64,000 nt of DNA from Elephas maximus indicus (GCF_024166365.1 NC_064826.1:18376001-18440000), one strand, 5' to 3'. Positions 10,955 to 23,267 are shown, counted from the stretch's first letter. The notes: a model not told the origin generated them from the sequence alone. A program made the numbers and translations.

Positions 10955-11395
10955 GCAGCCTGTGCATAATAGTCAGCCCCAGACTGGACACCACCCAAGT
11001 GCCTGTCAGCTGGAGAACGGAAAAATCAATTGTGGCACACTCACACAGTAGCATAGTATCCTGCATGAGATGAATGGTCTACAGGAAAGCCCAGTGAGGA
11101 TGGACTGCACAAGGAAAACGCTGGGGGAGAGAAGCAGGTACAGGAGAGTAAATACCGTGCGACCTCACTTGTTAAGTTCAGAAACAGCCAGAGCCAACCT
11201 GTGATGCTTTTAAGTCAGAAGAGTGGTTGGAGGAGAGTGACTGGAAGGGAGCAGAGAAAGGGTGTCCAGAATGGTCCAGGTGCTGGTGACATGGGTGCTT
11301 GCCACCCATGAAAGTTCATCAGGGTGTACACTTGTCATGTGTGCAGTTTCTGAATGTATGTAATTCTTCAGTAAAACATTTTAAAGAATAAAGTC
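10955..11395 (+). repeat. Old L1 3' fragment
   Basis: The order 'cataatagtcagccccagac', 'gtgcctgtcagctggagaac', 'gcgacctcacttgttaagtt' and a final 'aagaataaagtca' follows the 3' end of ORF2 and the 3' UTR of old mammalian L1s. It is highly diverged. Confidence 0.6.
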
Positions 11396-11654
11396 AGGGG
11401 GAGGGCTGTTCTTTGAGGACCTCCTGACCAAATGAGCAGAAGCTGCTATGGCCGGTGGCGGACACTAAGGGTCCAAAACTCCGGGCTCTAGTTAGGCAGC
11501 TCAGGTGAGGAGGCCCAGGGAGGAGCTGTGAACCAGAAGCAGTCTGCCCAAGGAGAAGAGAGAGGGAAACCAAGTCAGGTGGATCGACGTGTCCCAGCCG
11601 GGACCCTGATGCCGCTGACATTCGTCATTCCCATGACGAACAAGATTCCAGAAG

Positions 11655-11878
11655 GGATTTTATAACATCAGGGGCTAGCAAACTATGATTTGGCCACGTG
11701 TTTTTGTAAATAAACTTTTATTGGCACAGGGCCACACCCATTCATTTACTTGCTGTCTGTAGCTGTTTTGGGATTACAGCGGCACAGGTGAGCAGTTACA
11801 GCAGAGACCAAGTGGCCCTCAAAGCCTAAAATATTTACTGTCTGGCCCTTTACTGGAAAATTTGCTGACCCCTATTTA
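11655..11878 (-). mobile_element. hAT-type non-autonomous DNA transposon
   Basis: The left 'ggggctagcaaactatgatt' and the right 'aaaatttgctgacccctatt' are inverted versions of each other. Between them is the familiar 'tgtaaataaacttttattgg' core of a common mammalian MER element. I do not give a subfamily name. Confidence 0.6.
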
Positions 11879-11899
11879 TACATCACTGTGTCACCATGT

Positions 11900-12000
11900 C
11901 ATAATTCTACAAGTGGAAGCCAAGGCCCGAGAAACGGAAGTGATTTGCCCAGGGGGCAGCTCTGGGGCAAGAACCAGCTTCCCCGACTCCCACCTTGGCC
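11900..12000 (-). repeat. MIR-like fragment
   Basis: The stretch 'gaaacggaagtgatttgccc' followed by 'agctctggggcaagaacc' follows the antisense MIR core. It is short and diverged. Confidence 0.45.
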
Positions 12001-12059
12001 CCTTCTCAGAGTGGAAAGGACCAGGCTCTGCCCTCAGCCTGACTGTGCCCCAAATCTCA

Positions 12060-12480
12060 CTTAACTGCTTGCTGTGATGCTGAACAAGTTACCTCAGTGT
12101 CTTTACTTTTTTTTTTTTTTTAAATTGTGCCTTAGGTGAAAGTTTACAGAGCAAATTCATTTCCCATCCCGTAGTTTGTAGATAGAGTGCCTCATGACCT
12201 TGGTTTCATTTCCCACAAGGTGTCAGCACTGTCCCCATTTTGGCCCTGAGTTCCCCATTTTCTTTTGTCCTGATTATCTACCCATTCCTGCCTTCTTATC
12301 TTATAATTAATTGTTCTTAGGAGGGCATTCCTCTTGGGTGTTGTTTACCTTCTGTGCAGTTTCTTCACTTTTAACCTGGGGGTAATAGCTCATAGCCCAC
12401 GTGGTATTTGAGGGTGAAAGGACACACCAAACACAGGCTCCCGGCCAGAGTTGGTGGTGAATACACGCTAAGGCATTTCC
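12060..12480 (+). repeat. MIR SINE split by a LINE 3' end
   Basis: The left part 'gaacaagttacctcagtgtc' and the right part 'tcttcacttttaacctgggg' are consecutive in MIR. The poly(A)-ended repeat at 12103-12330 lies between them. Confidence 0.5.
12103..12330 (-). repeat. LINE 3' end with poly(A), lineage-specific
   Basis: A T-run of about 20 leads into 'tgtgccttaggtgaaagttt'. It is another copy of the repeat at 8.4, 25.2 and 54.1 kb. Confidence 0.65.
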
Positions 12481-13124
12481 GTGCCTTCCCTCCTGTTCCA
12501 GCGTCAGACACTTACCAGACTTTTTGTCTGCATTTCTGCCCATTGGGCTGGGATGGGGAAGGAGGCGGAAGTGGCTCAGCTTTACCTCACTGAGGAGGAA
12601 ACCTGGGCTGAAGAGGGACAGAGGACACACTTCAAGGGTCCTCCCCTGCCTTGGTGCCCTGGACACCAGACGCCATCCCTGGAGCCCAGGCTGCTGCCCG
12701 GAGACCTTTAATAGCTCTCAGCAGAGGCCTTTTCCTGCTGAGATGAGGTCTGGGGTTGCTGTCAGTCAGAACGTCAGGCTGCGGGCAGGAAAGCCCCACC
12801 CCACTTGTGCCCTGCCCACACCGCACCCCTGAACGATTCAGGTTTGCCCCCACTGGTCATCCTTGTCTGGGCCTTCATGGTGTTGTCACCACCCCCAGAC
12901 TCTGGGGAAGAGCCCCAGTGGGAAGCCTGGGTCCCCCAGTGGGAAGCCTGGCCCCCATGCCACCGCATGAGGGTAGAGGTGGGGAGGCGGAGGCACAGGC
13001 GGCATGGAGACTGGAGCAGCCTTGCCCCTCCTCTGGGGCAGCTCAGCAGGATCACACTCATCGCACTTCTATGTGAGCCCTTTTGATATGCACGCGTCAT
13101 TCTGAGTCACCCACATTACTCTCC

Positions 13125-13245
13125 TCTCTGTTTTTGGCAGATGAGGAAACTGAAGAACACAGTGGTCACACAGCTAGTTCAGGGTGGAACTGGGATTTGA
13201 ACCCAGGTGGTTGGGCTCCTAACCTCCACCCTGCACTGCATTAGT
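13125..13245 (-). repeat. MIR SINE
   Basis: The stretch 'gcagatgaggaaactgaaga', then 'ggtcacacagctagttcagg' and 'gatttgaacccaggtgg', is the typical antisense MIR. Confidence 0.85.
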
Positions 13246-13298
13246 GGAGGAGGAGCAGGAGGTCAGAGTGGCCCAGGATGTGGCCAGTTAGGACTAGG

Positions 13299-13485
13299 TA
13301 GTCCCTGGGTGGTGCGAATGGTTAACGTGCTCATCTGCTAACCTAAGGTTGGAGGGTCAAGTCCGTGCAGAGGTGCCTCAGAAGAAAGGCCTGGCAATCT
13401 ACTTCTGGAAAATCAGCCCTTGAGAACCCTGTGGAGCCCAGTTCTACTCTGACCCATGTGGGGTCACTGTGGGTCAGAGCCAGCT
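13299..13485 (+). repeat. AfroSINE, GCCTGG-block form
   Basis: The head 'gtccctgggtggtgcgaatgg', the block 'aagaaaggcctggcaatcta' and the tail 'cccatgtggggtcactgtgg' are present. Confidence 0.85.
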
Positions 13486-13989
13486 CCAAGGCTGCTGGGC
13501 TGGGAAAGACGAAGTGGTGTGAGCATCCGGCTGCGCTGCTGCCCTGCAGGAAGCAACGTGCCCAGGTGAAGGCTGCCTCCCTGATGTCACTGGGCCTTCC
13601 TCCTGCAGATTGGCAGCTGCCCCTGCCCAGGGAAACAGCCAGACTGGGGCCCCACCCGGAGAGCAGTGCCAGCGGGCCAGCTGAAACAAGCTGATAAGCA
13701 GAGAACAATTCCAGATTTGAAGAATGCCCGTAATTATCTCCCGAGGGGCAGCGCTGGCCCTTCTGTGGGAGGGGATGCTGAGGGGCTAGGTGATAACCCC
13801 CCCAGGGAGGCCTGAGTGGCCACCCTTGTCTTCCTGACTTCAGGGCACTAAGTCTGAGTGGGGGTGATGAGGTCAGGCTGGAGACGCCGCCCCTCCCTAG
13901 ACAGTTGGGCAGTCATCCCTGCCACTTCTGTTCTTGTGAGGAACCTGAACCTCCAAGCCCTTATGCCAGGGACGGTGGTCAGACCCATC

Positions 13990-14120
13990 TTTGAACGGAG
14001 CAACGCAGAGGTCATTGTTGCCATTTTCCAGATGGGGACCCGAGGCACAGAGGGGTCCCAGCTTCCCCCAGGCTCAGCACAGACCTGGGAGATGGCTGTA
14101 GCTGGTCGGCAGAGGTGAGG
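13990..14120 (-). repeat. MIR fragment
   Basis: The stretch 'ttgccattttccagatgggg' followed by 'acccgaggcacagaggggtc' is antisense MIR. Confidence 0.55.
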
Positions 14121-15004
14121 GAGTTGGCTCCCTGACTCCATTCCAGGGTCCCAGCAGAGCCCTGACCTCCTTTCCCGAAGGCAGTTGTCTGCCCATGAGC
14201 CGCTTGGGGATGCCATGCACCCAGGTCAGGTTGGGGCCTTTGGGGGCTGACTTAAATCCACAGAAAATAACGATTTATAAAAGGGGGGCATAGGCCAACA
14301 TGAGCAGAACAGCAGAGCAGAGCCTCCAAGGACAGACCTGTGCTGAGCAGAAGGCGCCTTGCTGTACCAGAGGAGTGTCAGGGAGAAGCAGGTGTGGGGC
14401 CCACCTGGGGTGAGGGGTGTGGCCTTCAGAAAACCTGAGAAGCACAGAGTTGAGGGGAACATCATGTGGGAGGCAGCAGTCGTTCAAAGTGAGAGCAGGT
14501 GAAGAAGGGCTGAGTGTGGTGTGGAGAGAGGACCGTTGACCAGCTGGCACCGGGGCAAAGCCTGGCCGGCCAGCAGTGGACCTGGTGCCCTCAGCTACTA
14601 GTGCAGCCTCAGGCCTCTTCCTAAGCACGGGGCCTCCATCATTCCAAAGCACCATGTAAACTTCACTGGATCCAGGTCACTACCCGGGAGAGTCTGTGAT
14701 GGGGAGCGGGATTGGGGCCCAAGAAGGGTGGACCTGGAGGGTTGGGAAAGGGACGCAGGCCCTCCCTGACCTCACCCATCAACTCCAGGCACGGTCCCCT
14801 ATAGAGCGCCCCTTCCTGGGAAGGAAGGGCTCGTGTGGTGATTCCACATGCTGCAAAAGTGAGTTTTCAGGCCGCCAGTCCTTGGAAAGGGCCCTGCTTG
14901 CACGCCTCTCGGGAGGCTGAGGGCAGGCCCTCTGAAGGGGCTGCAAAAGCAGACTTAGCTGGGTACACAGCTTCATGCTTAGGAACATGCCTAGGCGACC
15001 TTTG

Positions 15005-15080
15005 AAACCATATGCCCATTTCACAGATGTATTCCAGGAGGGCAGATAGTTTGCCCTCAGGGGTCAGAGGCACAGCCTCT
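15005..15080 (-). repeat. MIR fragment
   Basis: The stretch 'catatgcccatttcacagat' and 'agatagtttgccctcagggg' follows antisense MIR. It is short. Confidence 0.45.
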
Positions 15081-15915
15081 CATTTCTCAGTCTGCTCTAT
15101 CATGCCAATCCAGGAAGACCAGACCCCATTATCCTGCCTGGCTCCTGCTCTTTCTTTGTTCCCCTCCTTGGAGGCTTTTGGTTGGAGATAACCATGACTG
15201 GAGGTGGTGAGCTGGGGGTAACAAAGGCAGGAGAGGTGGACACTGGCGTCCAGAGGAGGAGTCCCCAAGCCCACTGCCTTCCCACCCTCCTACCACACAC
15301 CCTCTTCCTGGGGTATTCTTTTGAATTTCCTTTCCCGCTATTAGTAGTCCAGAGTCAGTCCCAGGCCTGGAGATGGCCAGGAACAGGAGGAAGCAGGTAC
15401 TCGGGGAAGGCTGAGAGCAGGGCTGAAGGCTAAAGTTGACCTTCTCCACTGTCCACTGCCCCAGTGGAGATAAGCCCTTGGGGGCACTGGCTCTGAGCTA
15501 ACTCCTTTCTGTGCAACCTTCAAAGGCCAGCTGAAGTGGCCTTTCCTCATTGCCACTATCTGCTGACCTCTGGGCCACTCCCCGTCACTCACTGAAGACT
15601 TTGACTCCTTCCTCTCCAAATCAGCCTGCACCATCATTCTCTATGATTGCAGTTCCCACTTGGGTGAACAGTCCAGGACCTGGCCGCCCAGTTCCCTGAC
15701 CTTATCCAGGCTCTACTTTATTCAGCCATTCCCATTTCACTTGAACTAGACCACCGCCACAAACAGCACCACCTCTGACATCTAAGCATTTCTTTCATTC
15801 TTTGATCACTATCTCAGTACCTTCCAGTGTGTTTGGAAGTCCACCCGTACCGTAATGCTTGAACTCAAGCCATCAAGCCTTCATTTCCTCATTGCCCATA
15901 TGGCTACATTCACTT

Positions 15916-16125
15916 TGTTTTTGTTGTTGTGTGCCCTTGTGTCCATTCTGACTCATATTGACCCCTTATGACTGAGCAGAACTGCCCCATAGGGTTTCCT
16001 AGCCTGTAATCTTCATGGGAGCAGATTGCCGGGTCTTTTCTCCCATGGAGCGGCTGGTGGGTTTGAACAGCCGACCTTTTCGGTAAGCAGCTGAGTGCTT
16101 AACCATTGTGCCACCAGGGCTCCTT
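15916..16125 (-). repeat. AfroSINE, long form
   Basis: The reverse tail is followed by 'cctgtaatcttcatggg', 'tctcccatggagcggctgg' and the head ending 'gccaccagggctcc'. Confidence 0.92.
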
Positions 16126-16404
16126 ATTCTCTCTTTAGCTTTTCTGTATTTCACTATCCACCATTATAATCCCTACTTTATAAATATCCTCCAGTCCCCT
16201 CACCCTCTTTTGCCATCATGCCCAACTGGCAAACCCATTTCCCGATGAACCCTTACCTCACTTTCTCCATGCCTGTGCCCAAGCAGCTGAACATCACGGG
16301 ACTGAAATCACACAGTCTAGCTCACTAGATACATTTTGAACTCATGACCTCACGCCTCCATTTGGCATCAAATACAACTTGGAAATCGCGTTCTATTTTT
16401 CTAA

Positions 16405-16600
16405 GCCTAGTGGTTCTCCTACTGTGGTCCTCTGATCCGCAGCACTGGCAGCACCTGGGTACTTGTTAGAAATGCTCGTTCTTATGCTGCTTCCCAGATT
16501 TACTGGATCAGAAACTCTGGGGCTGGGCCCACCAGCCAGTGTTTTAACAAGCCCTCCGGGTGATTCTGATGTTCGCTGGTTTGGGAGACACTTTTCTAGT
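16405..16600 (+). mobile_element. MER5A-type hAT-Charlie element
   Basis: The order 'ctagtggttctcctactgtg', 'cacctgggtacttgttagaa', 'gatcagaaactctggggctg', 'ttttaacaagccctccgggt' follows MER5A closely from end to end. Confidence 0.85.
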
Positions 16601-17062
16601 AGGTTCACGTTCCCATTTCCAAGATAAGCATTTCAGACTTTTTCCTCAAACCTCCCGCATAACCTCACCGCCTCTCTTTTGTCATCTGAGTCAGTATGGC
16701 TGCTTTCACTGAGAAAACTGAAGCCATCAGTGTAAGCTCTTTATCTTCCAGCCACCAAAATTACAGATGTGCTTACAGCTGCATTGATCTTCTTTCCCAT
16801 TTCAAAGAAGGAGGCACCTGACATTGAGTGAAGGCCAGGCCCTCTGCGGGGAGGGGGGCGGGAAGAAGAGGTATCTCTGGGTCAGCACATGTGCACCCCA
16901 TTCCACATCTTTGGGACCTGATGACACTGGAGAGAGAACGGGAGTGTTCTGATCAGCGCTGGCGCCCCCTATCTTGAAAAAGAAAAACAACGCTTTCTTG
17001 ACTACACCAGCTCCCTCCAGCTGCGGCCATATTTCTCTGCTCCCTTTGCCAACTGACGTAGA

Positions 17063-17152
17063 GTAAAACCCTGGTGGTGTAGTGGTTAAGTGCTACAGCT
17101 GCTAATCAAGAGGTGGGCAGTTCGAATCCACCAGCCACTCTTTGGAAACTTT
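17063..17152 (+). repeat. AfroSINE, 5' fragment
   Basis: The head and B-box region are present ('ccctggtggtgtagtgg' to 'ccactctttggaaact'). The copy then stops and the tail is missing. Confidence 0.85.
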
Positions 17153-17197
17153 GGGTTTTCACTACACACACTTCCCTACCACTCATTCCTTCTCCAA

Positions 17198-17370
17198 AAC
17201 CAAAAAAATAAACAAACCTGTTGCTGCTGAGTCTATTCCGACTCATAGTGACCCTACAGGACAGAGTGAACTGGCCCATGGAGTTTCCAAGGAGCACCTA
17301 GTAGATTCAAACTGCCAACCTTTTGGTTAGCAGGCATAACACTTAACCACTACGCGACCAGAGTTTCCAC
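17198..17370 (-). repeat. AfroSINE, short form
   Basis: 'accaaaaaaataaacaaacc' begins the reverse copy and 'cgaccagagtttcc' ends it. Confidence 0.92.
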
Positions 17371-17787
17371 CAGTCAGCCCCAATCAGGCTTCTACTTTTC
17401 CCCTGAAACTGCAAGCTGAAGTTCCGGTGGCTTTCAAGTTGCCAATCTCAGCGTTCACTACAGTCAGCCATTTCTTCCTTAAAAAAAAAAAAAAAAAAGG
17501 CATTATCTTAAACTTGTTAGATTCTCTGTAAAATTTTAGTAATATTATATTTCTACTCCTAAAAATATATTGCTTAATTTTTCCAATTTTTGAGCTCCGT
17601 GGATAGGGTCATTACATAAATATTCTTGTTCTCGCTTTTATTTTCAGTATTTTTGAGAGTAATTCATGGTACAGCATGTAGATGTAGCTCATTCATTTTT
17701 AAGCGCTGCATAGTATTCTAAGCCCAGAAAAAAAAAAAAATTCTAGTATAGGACTATTCCATGATTTACCATGATCTGTGTAGCCAT

Positions 17788-17842
17788 AGCGACTCTGTGA
17801 GTTGGAATCCACTCCATGGCAATGGATTTTTTTTTTTTTCAG
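17788..17842 (+). repeat. AfroSINE, 3' tail fragment
   Basis: Only the last part is present: 'gactctgtgagttggaatcc' and 'ccatggcaatgg' followed by a T-run. Confidence 0.7.
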
Positions 17843-18048
17843 TTTATTTGTCCGTACTACTGTTGACAAATATTTGCATGTTTTCTGTATGGGGCTAATA
17901 TGAACAACACTGTTAGGAATATTCTCGTAAATAGGGAGGCCTCTCCCCAGGGTATGTGCCCACTGGTACAGTTGCCGAATTGGAAGATGTGTGCACGTTT
18001 TGACTTAGTAATACCATACTAGTTTCCGAAGTGGTGGTACTGATTGAT

Positions 18049-18226
18049 ACTACTCCAGGTGATGCAAACGGTTTGTGCTCAACTGCTAACCTGAGGGTTG
18101 ACGGTTTAAGCTCACGCAGTGGCCTATGGCGCCGTGGACAAAAGGCCTAATAGTCCACTTCCATAAAGATTACGGCCAAGAAAACCCTTCGGGGTTGCCA
18201 TGAGTTGAAATTGATGGCAGCGGGTT
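18049..18226 (+). repeat. AfroSINE, diverged
   Basis: The head 'ctccaggtgatgcaaacgg' and the tail 'ggttgccatgagttgaaat' are recognisable in a diverged copy. Confidence 0.8.
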
Positions 18227-18833
18227 ATATTCTTGCTACCACTTGTTACTGTCTGATTGAAAACTTTTTGCCGAACCGGTGGATATGAAATAATATTTAT
18301 TTTATTTTGCATTTCTCTAATTACTAACATGTCCAGATGTTCATGGGCTATTTGTGCTCCTTTTTCTGGGAAATACCTTTGTCGTTTAATTCTTTTGCCT
18401 TTTTTGGTTTGGATGGTTTGTTGTTTCATTATACATAGAAGTTTTTAAAAAATATATTCAGATATTAATCTTTTGATGGTTACATGTATTGCAACTATCT
18501 TCTGATTTGTAGCTTCTTTCCCCCCCCTTTTTTTTTACTTTTTATTTTAAAATAATTCTAGATTTATAGGAAAGTTGCAAAGATGGTGCAGAGATTTTCT
18601 TACACTGTTCCTTCAGCTTCCCCTAACGTTAATAACATCTTACATAACCATGGTACATTGATCAAAACTAAGGAATTAACACTTTTGGAGTCGAGTTTCA
18701 GGCTGAATGGCTTCCTTCTTGTTCCTCCTTCCCTCCTTCTCTTTATCCCAGTTGCCTGACCGTCTCAAAAGAATCCTATTCCAGTTTCTCAAGTTTTTGT
18801 GGCCAAAAAAAGACTGCTTCGTTCCAGGAGCTT

Positions 18834-19043
18834 AGAGTCCCTGAGTGGTGCAAATTGTTAAGGTACTCAGCTGCTAACCACAGAGTTGGAGGTTCGATTC
18901 TACCCAATGGTGCCTCAGAAGAAAGGCCTGGTGATTTACTTCCCAAAAATCAGCCATTGAAAACTCTATGGAGCACAGTTCTGCTCTGACACAGGAGGTC
19001 ACCCACGAGTCAGAATCGACTTGACTGCAACTGGTACTGGTCC
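18834..19043 (+). repeat. AfroSINE, GCCTGG-block form
   Basis: The head 'gtccctgagtggtgcaaattg', the block and the tail 'gtcagaatcgacttgactgc' are clear. Confidence 0.9.
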
Positions 19044-19089
19044 CAGTAGCTTGCTTTTTTTTTTCCCCCTTTACCACCACCGGAGTAAA

Positions 19090-19306
19090 TTAAAAAAAAA
19101 AAACAAAAACATTGCTGTTGAGTTGATTCTGACATAGCGACCCCATAGGGCAGGGTAGAACTGCTCCATTGGGTTTCCAAGGCTCTAATCTTTACAGAAG
19201 CAGGCTGCCTGCCACATCTTTCTCCCGTGGAGCAGCTGGTGGGTTCGAACTGCTAACCTTTCACTGAGCAGCCAAGCATTTAACCGCTGCACCACCAGGG
19301 CTCCTT
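19090..19306 (-). repeat. AfroSINE, long form
   Basis: An A-run, the reverse tail, the middle block ('ctctaatctttacagaagc') and the head ending 'caccaccagggctcc' are present. Confidence 0.93.
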
Positions 19307-20394
19307 TAGGGTAAATATAAAAGGCCCTCAGTGCACCAACCTGAAGTGAGGTGGCTGTAAGCTGACCAGTTGCCTATTGTCCACAAGCAAACAGGCTTTT
19401 CTTTTTAATACTCTTAACTCAGCTACAGGCTTTATTTGGATTCTAGTAGATTTCCCACTAATGGACTTTCTCTGTTCTGGAATGTGACACTGCATTTAAT
19501 CATCTTGTCTGACTTGTCTCCAATCTGTGACAGTTTCTCATTCTGTCAGCTTTTCATGATCTTGACAGTTTTGAAGAGTACCAGTCGGGTTGTGTTGTAG
19601 AAGGCTCCTGACCCTGGGTTTGTCCCATGCTTTCTCACAGTTAGATGGGGTTTCTGCAATTTTGAAAGAAGACCGCAGGGGTGAAGTTCCCTTCTCATCA
19701 CATCATCTCATGGGACGTGATGTGACTTATCACTGCACTTTGGGTGATGTTATCCCGATCATTTGGCTCAGGTGGCATCTACCAGGTTTTCTCCACTGGA
19801 GTAGTTACTGTTTTCCCCTTTCCGACCTGCTGGAAGCCAGTCACTGAGACCAGCCACCATTCAAGTGGGAGGGAGGGGTTATGCATCTCCTTCTGGAGAG
19901 GGAAGTATCTACAATTTGGGGGGAATTCTTCTGTTAGAAGAACTTGTTCCTTCACCCCCATTTATTTATTTAATCATTTATTTATATGAGTACGGACTCA
20001 TGGATACTTCTTTTATTTTGGGGTTACAATCCATTTTGTTGCTCACATTGTTCCCGTTTTGGCCATTGGGGACCTCTTTCAGGTTTGCTCCCATGTCTTT
20101 TTGACATGCCCAAATTCTTTTTTTTTTTTTTTAAACACATCCTTATTTTTGGCATTACAAGATGTTCCAAGCTCATCTTGCATTTTTCTTATGCGAGCAA
20201 TATAGAATCAGCCGTTTCTCCAAGGAGCCCTAGCTTATTTGGTATTAGACACCAAGATTTGGGTGCTGGATGTATTTGATGATACTGGCATGTCACTACG
20301 CCTGGGCCCTCTCAGTGGACAGAGCTAGGAAAGAGATGTACGTATGCTAATCCTTTTATGCGTACGAATCCATATTTATTTCCGTATATGCCTA

Positions 20395-21117
20395 TGCAAA
20401 CCAAAATTATAATGAGATACCAGTATACACCCACTAAAGAAAAAGACAGACAATAACAGGTGTTGGCGAGGATGTCAAGAAGTCAGACCTGGTGGGAATG
20501 GAAAATGGCACAGCTGCTATGGAAAATAGTATGGTGGTTCCTCAAAAAGTTAAACATATGACCCAGAAATTCCAATCCTAGGTATATACTCGAAAGATAT
20601 GAAAGCAGGAACACAAACATACCTGTACACCTGTGTTCATGGCATCATTATTCACAATAGCCAAGAGATGGAAACAGCAGATGAATGAATAATAAAATAT
20701 GGTATATACGTATCAGCCAAATGAAACCCACCACTGTCTCGTCAATTCCGAACCGTAGTGACCCTATAGGACACAGTAGAACTGCCCAGTAGAGTTTGCA
20801 AGGCTGTAAATCTGTATGGAAGCAGACTGCCACATCTTTCTCCTGTGGAGTGGCTGGTAGGTTCGAATTGCTGACCTTTCCATTAGCAGCCAAGCGCTTT
20901 AACCGCTACACCACCAAGGCTCGCTTTATATACATACAACGGAATGTTATTGAACAATAAAAAGGTATGAAGTACTGATACATGCTACAACATGGATGAA
21001 CCTTAAAACATTATCCTAAGTAAAAGGAGCCAGCCACAGAAGACCACATATTGTATGATTTCATTTATATGAAATGTCCAGAATAGGCAAATCAATCTTT
21101 GAGAGACAGGAAGTAGG
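20395..21117 (+). repeat. L1 3' fragment split by an AfroSINE
   Basis: Sense L1 motifs include 'acaataacaggtgttggcga', 'cattattcacaatagccaag', 'gtactgatacatgctacaac' and 'tatgaaatgtccagaatagg'. The copy at 20714-20926 interrupts it, and an RTE fragment abuts the right end. Confidence 0.85.
20714..20926 (-). repeat. AfroSINE, long form
   Basis: The reverse tail, the middle block ('ctgtaaatctgtatggaagc') and the head ending 'caccaccaaggctc' are present. Similar 'tatatac' words on both sides suggest a target-site duplication. Confidence 0.9.
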
Positions 21118-21597
21118 TTATTGTTAGGTGGTGTCGAGTTGGTTCCGACTCATAGCAACTCTGTGAACAACAGAACAAAACACTGCCTGGTCCTGCACCA
21201 TCCTCATAATCGTTACGCTTGAGCCCACTGTTGCAGCCACTGTGTCAGTCCATCTCCTTGAGGGTCTTTGTCTCTTTCCTGATGCTCTACTATACCAAGC
21301 ATGACTGATCCCTCCTGATAACATGTCCAAAGTATGTGAGATGAAGTCTTGCCATCCTCACTTCTAAGGAGCATTCTGGCTATACTTCTTCCAAGACAGA
21401 TTTGTTTGTTTTTCTGGCAGTCCATGGTATATTCAACACTCTCTGCCAGCACCATAATTCAAAGGCGTCAGTTCTTTGGTCTTCCTTATTCATTGCCCAG
21501 ATTTCACATGCATATGAGGCGACTGAAAATATTATGGCTTGGGTCAGGTGCACCTTAGTCCTCAAAGTAGCATTTTTGCTTTTCAGCACTTCAGTGT
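21118..21597 (-). pseudogene. RTE LINE, 3' fragment with broken ORF
   Basis: On the - strand the translation includes FELWCWQRVLNIPWTARKT, characteristic of the C-terminal part of BovB/RTE polyproteins. The 3' end reads through the tail shared with AfroSINEs. The coding part spans two frames, so it is broken. It is truncated at the 5' end. Confidence 0.85.
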
Positions 21598-22047
21598 ATG
21601 GCTTTCCTTCTGCTGTGTCTTTAGCGTGGGGATTTGTGTTAATCTAGTCGGAATACTAAAAAAAGGTGCAAATTCCTGTAGTAACACTTTCTGTTTGTCT
21701 CCCTGCTTGGCCGTAGGTCTGCCTTTCGCAGCTCCCTGCAGCTCTATTCAACTGTTATTTTTACTTCACGCTTGTTAGTTAGCATGGTGGGGCAGGGGAG
21801 AGGTGACATTCTCTGATGTTCTGGTTGAACCTCAGCCTTCCATGGGCACTGGGAACCTGGGGCTTGAAGGTGTGGCCTTCACTGGTGCTCCTGCCCCTTC
21901 TCTGGATGGTATGCTGGCCTTAGCATGTATTCTTGTCCTCCCCCAGGGGTAGAGAGCTTTCTTGTTTTTCCTGGTCCCTTCCACAGCTGCAGCGGGTTTC
22001 GACCAGTGCCCTCAGCCTACAAGCTTTGCCTTTCTCTTGCAGTTTAA

Positions 22048-22245
22048 GGAGTCCCAGAGTGGTACAAATGGTTAAGCACCACTAGCTGAGAGATTGGCGG
22101 TTTGAATGCACCCAGAGGTGCCTTGTGAGACAGGCCTGGCGATCTACTTCCGAAAGATCACAGCCTTGAAAACCCTCTGGAGCACTTCTACTCTGCACAC
22201 ATGGAGTCACCAAGGATTGGAATCGACTCTCCAACCACCAAACGA
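22048..22245 (+). repeat. AfroSINE, GCCTGG-block form
   Basis: The head 'gtcccagagtggtacaaatgg' and the block 'gacaggcctggcgatctact' are clear. Confidence 0.88.
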
Positions 22246-22407
22246 CCTGAAGTTTAACACTTGTTTCTAACAGCGACAGACGGGGGAGACAGTCTGGGCA
22301 GAGTTTGATGGTGGCTGTCATTTCCCCTCCCCGGCAGTAGACATTTTCCACCAGTGAGTGCCCAGGCCATAAGTTTCGTTGACCTCCCTCCCTCTGGAGA
22401 CTGAGGA

Positions 22408-22645
22408 TGTTGGTGGTTTGGTGGTAGGATTCTCGCCTTCCATGCAGGATACCTGGGTTCGATTCCCATCACCCAACTGTCAGGGGAGGCTTACATGTTG
22501 CTGGGGTGCTGAACAGGTTTCAGCGGAGCTTCTGGACTAAGATGGACTAGGAAGAAAGGCCTGGTGATCTGCTTCTGAAAATCAACCAGTGAAAACCCCA
22601 TGGATCACAATGACCTGATCCCCAACTGATCACGGAGATGGCACA
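22408..22645 (+). repeat. Long SINE with tRNA-Gly-like head
   Basis: The head 'ggtggtaggattctcgcctt' with 'gggttcgattcccatcaccc' resembles tRNA-Gly A and B boxes. The body 'tcagcggagcttctggacta' is the same segment seen at 5745 and 29418 in the other orientation. Confidence 0.8.
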
Positions 22646-23089
22646 GAATCTGGCAGCGTTTAGTTACAATGTGCATGGGGCAACTTGATAACAGTTAACA
22701 ATACCACTTGAAAATTAAGGGTTTTTTTTTCCCCCCATGAAAGAGACGGGTCTGTCTGGAGTTTCAACAGTGACTGCTGTTTTCTCCCCCTAGCCAGCAC
22801 CACAGAGGACACTCACTGGAGATTCCTCTCCAGCCAGTTCCTCCTTATGAGTGCCAGGGGGAAAGTCTGCATCAGCGTGAACTTTTCCATGTCTGCAGCT
22901 CCCAGGGCTTCCCATCCACTCACATCTGCCCACACTCAGCCTTGAGCAATCATGAAGAATTTCTAGCTTAACCTTATGGGAGTCTGTCCTGTTTCCACCT
23001 TCAGTTGTCTGTCTCATTTTCAGGGTAGTTCTGGTGGGTTCAAGAAAAGTCATCAATTTTCAGATTCTCCAGCTTTTGTGAGGATATCC

Positions 23090-23264
23090 AACCAAACTCA
23101 TTGCTGTCGAGTTGATTCCGGCTCATAGTGGCCCTATAGGACAGAGGAGAACTGGCCCATGGGGTTTCCAAGGCTGTCATCTTTACGGAAGCAGATCGCC
23201 ACGCCCGTCTCCCGCAGAGTGGCTGGTCGATTCGAACCGCTGGCCTTTCGGTTAGCAGCCACTA
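23090..23264 (-). repeat. AfroSINE, long form, head truncated
   Basis: The tail and the middle block ('ctgtcatctttacggaagc') are present. The copy stops at 'ggttagcagcc', without the final head bases. Confidence 0.88.
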
Positions 23265-23267
23265 TAA

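Larger units (their letters stand above)
17640..18515 (-). repeat. L1 fragment with two AfroSINE insertions
   Basis: Antisense L1 motifs appear in order: 'gctgcatagtattcta', 'ttactgtctgattgaaa', 'tttgcatttctctaattact' and 'gttacatgtattgcaactat'. They are interrupted at about 17788-17842 and 18049-18226. Confidence 0.7.
18525..20330 (-). repeat. L1 3' UTR, with two AfroSINE insertions
   Basis: Motifs run in the antisense order of an old L1 3' end: 'agcttcccctaacgttaata', 'tccaatctgtgacagtttct', 'atttatttatttaatcattt', 'gaatcagccgtttctccaag'. A second copy of the same region is at 55.1-56.5 kb. Confidence 0.75.

Noticed and set aside
22408..22480. Candidate tRNA-Gly gene
   Set aside because: The A and B boxes look like tRNA-Gly, but the copy lacks a clean acceptor stem and continues into a SINE body also found twice elsewhere.
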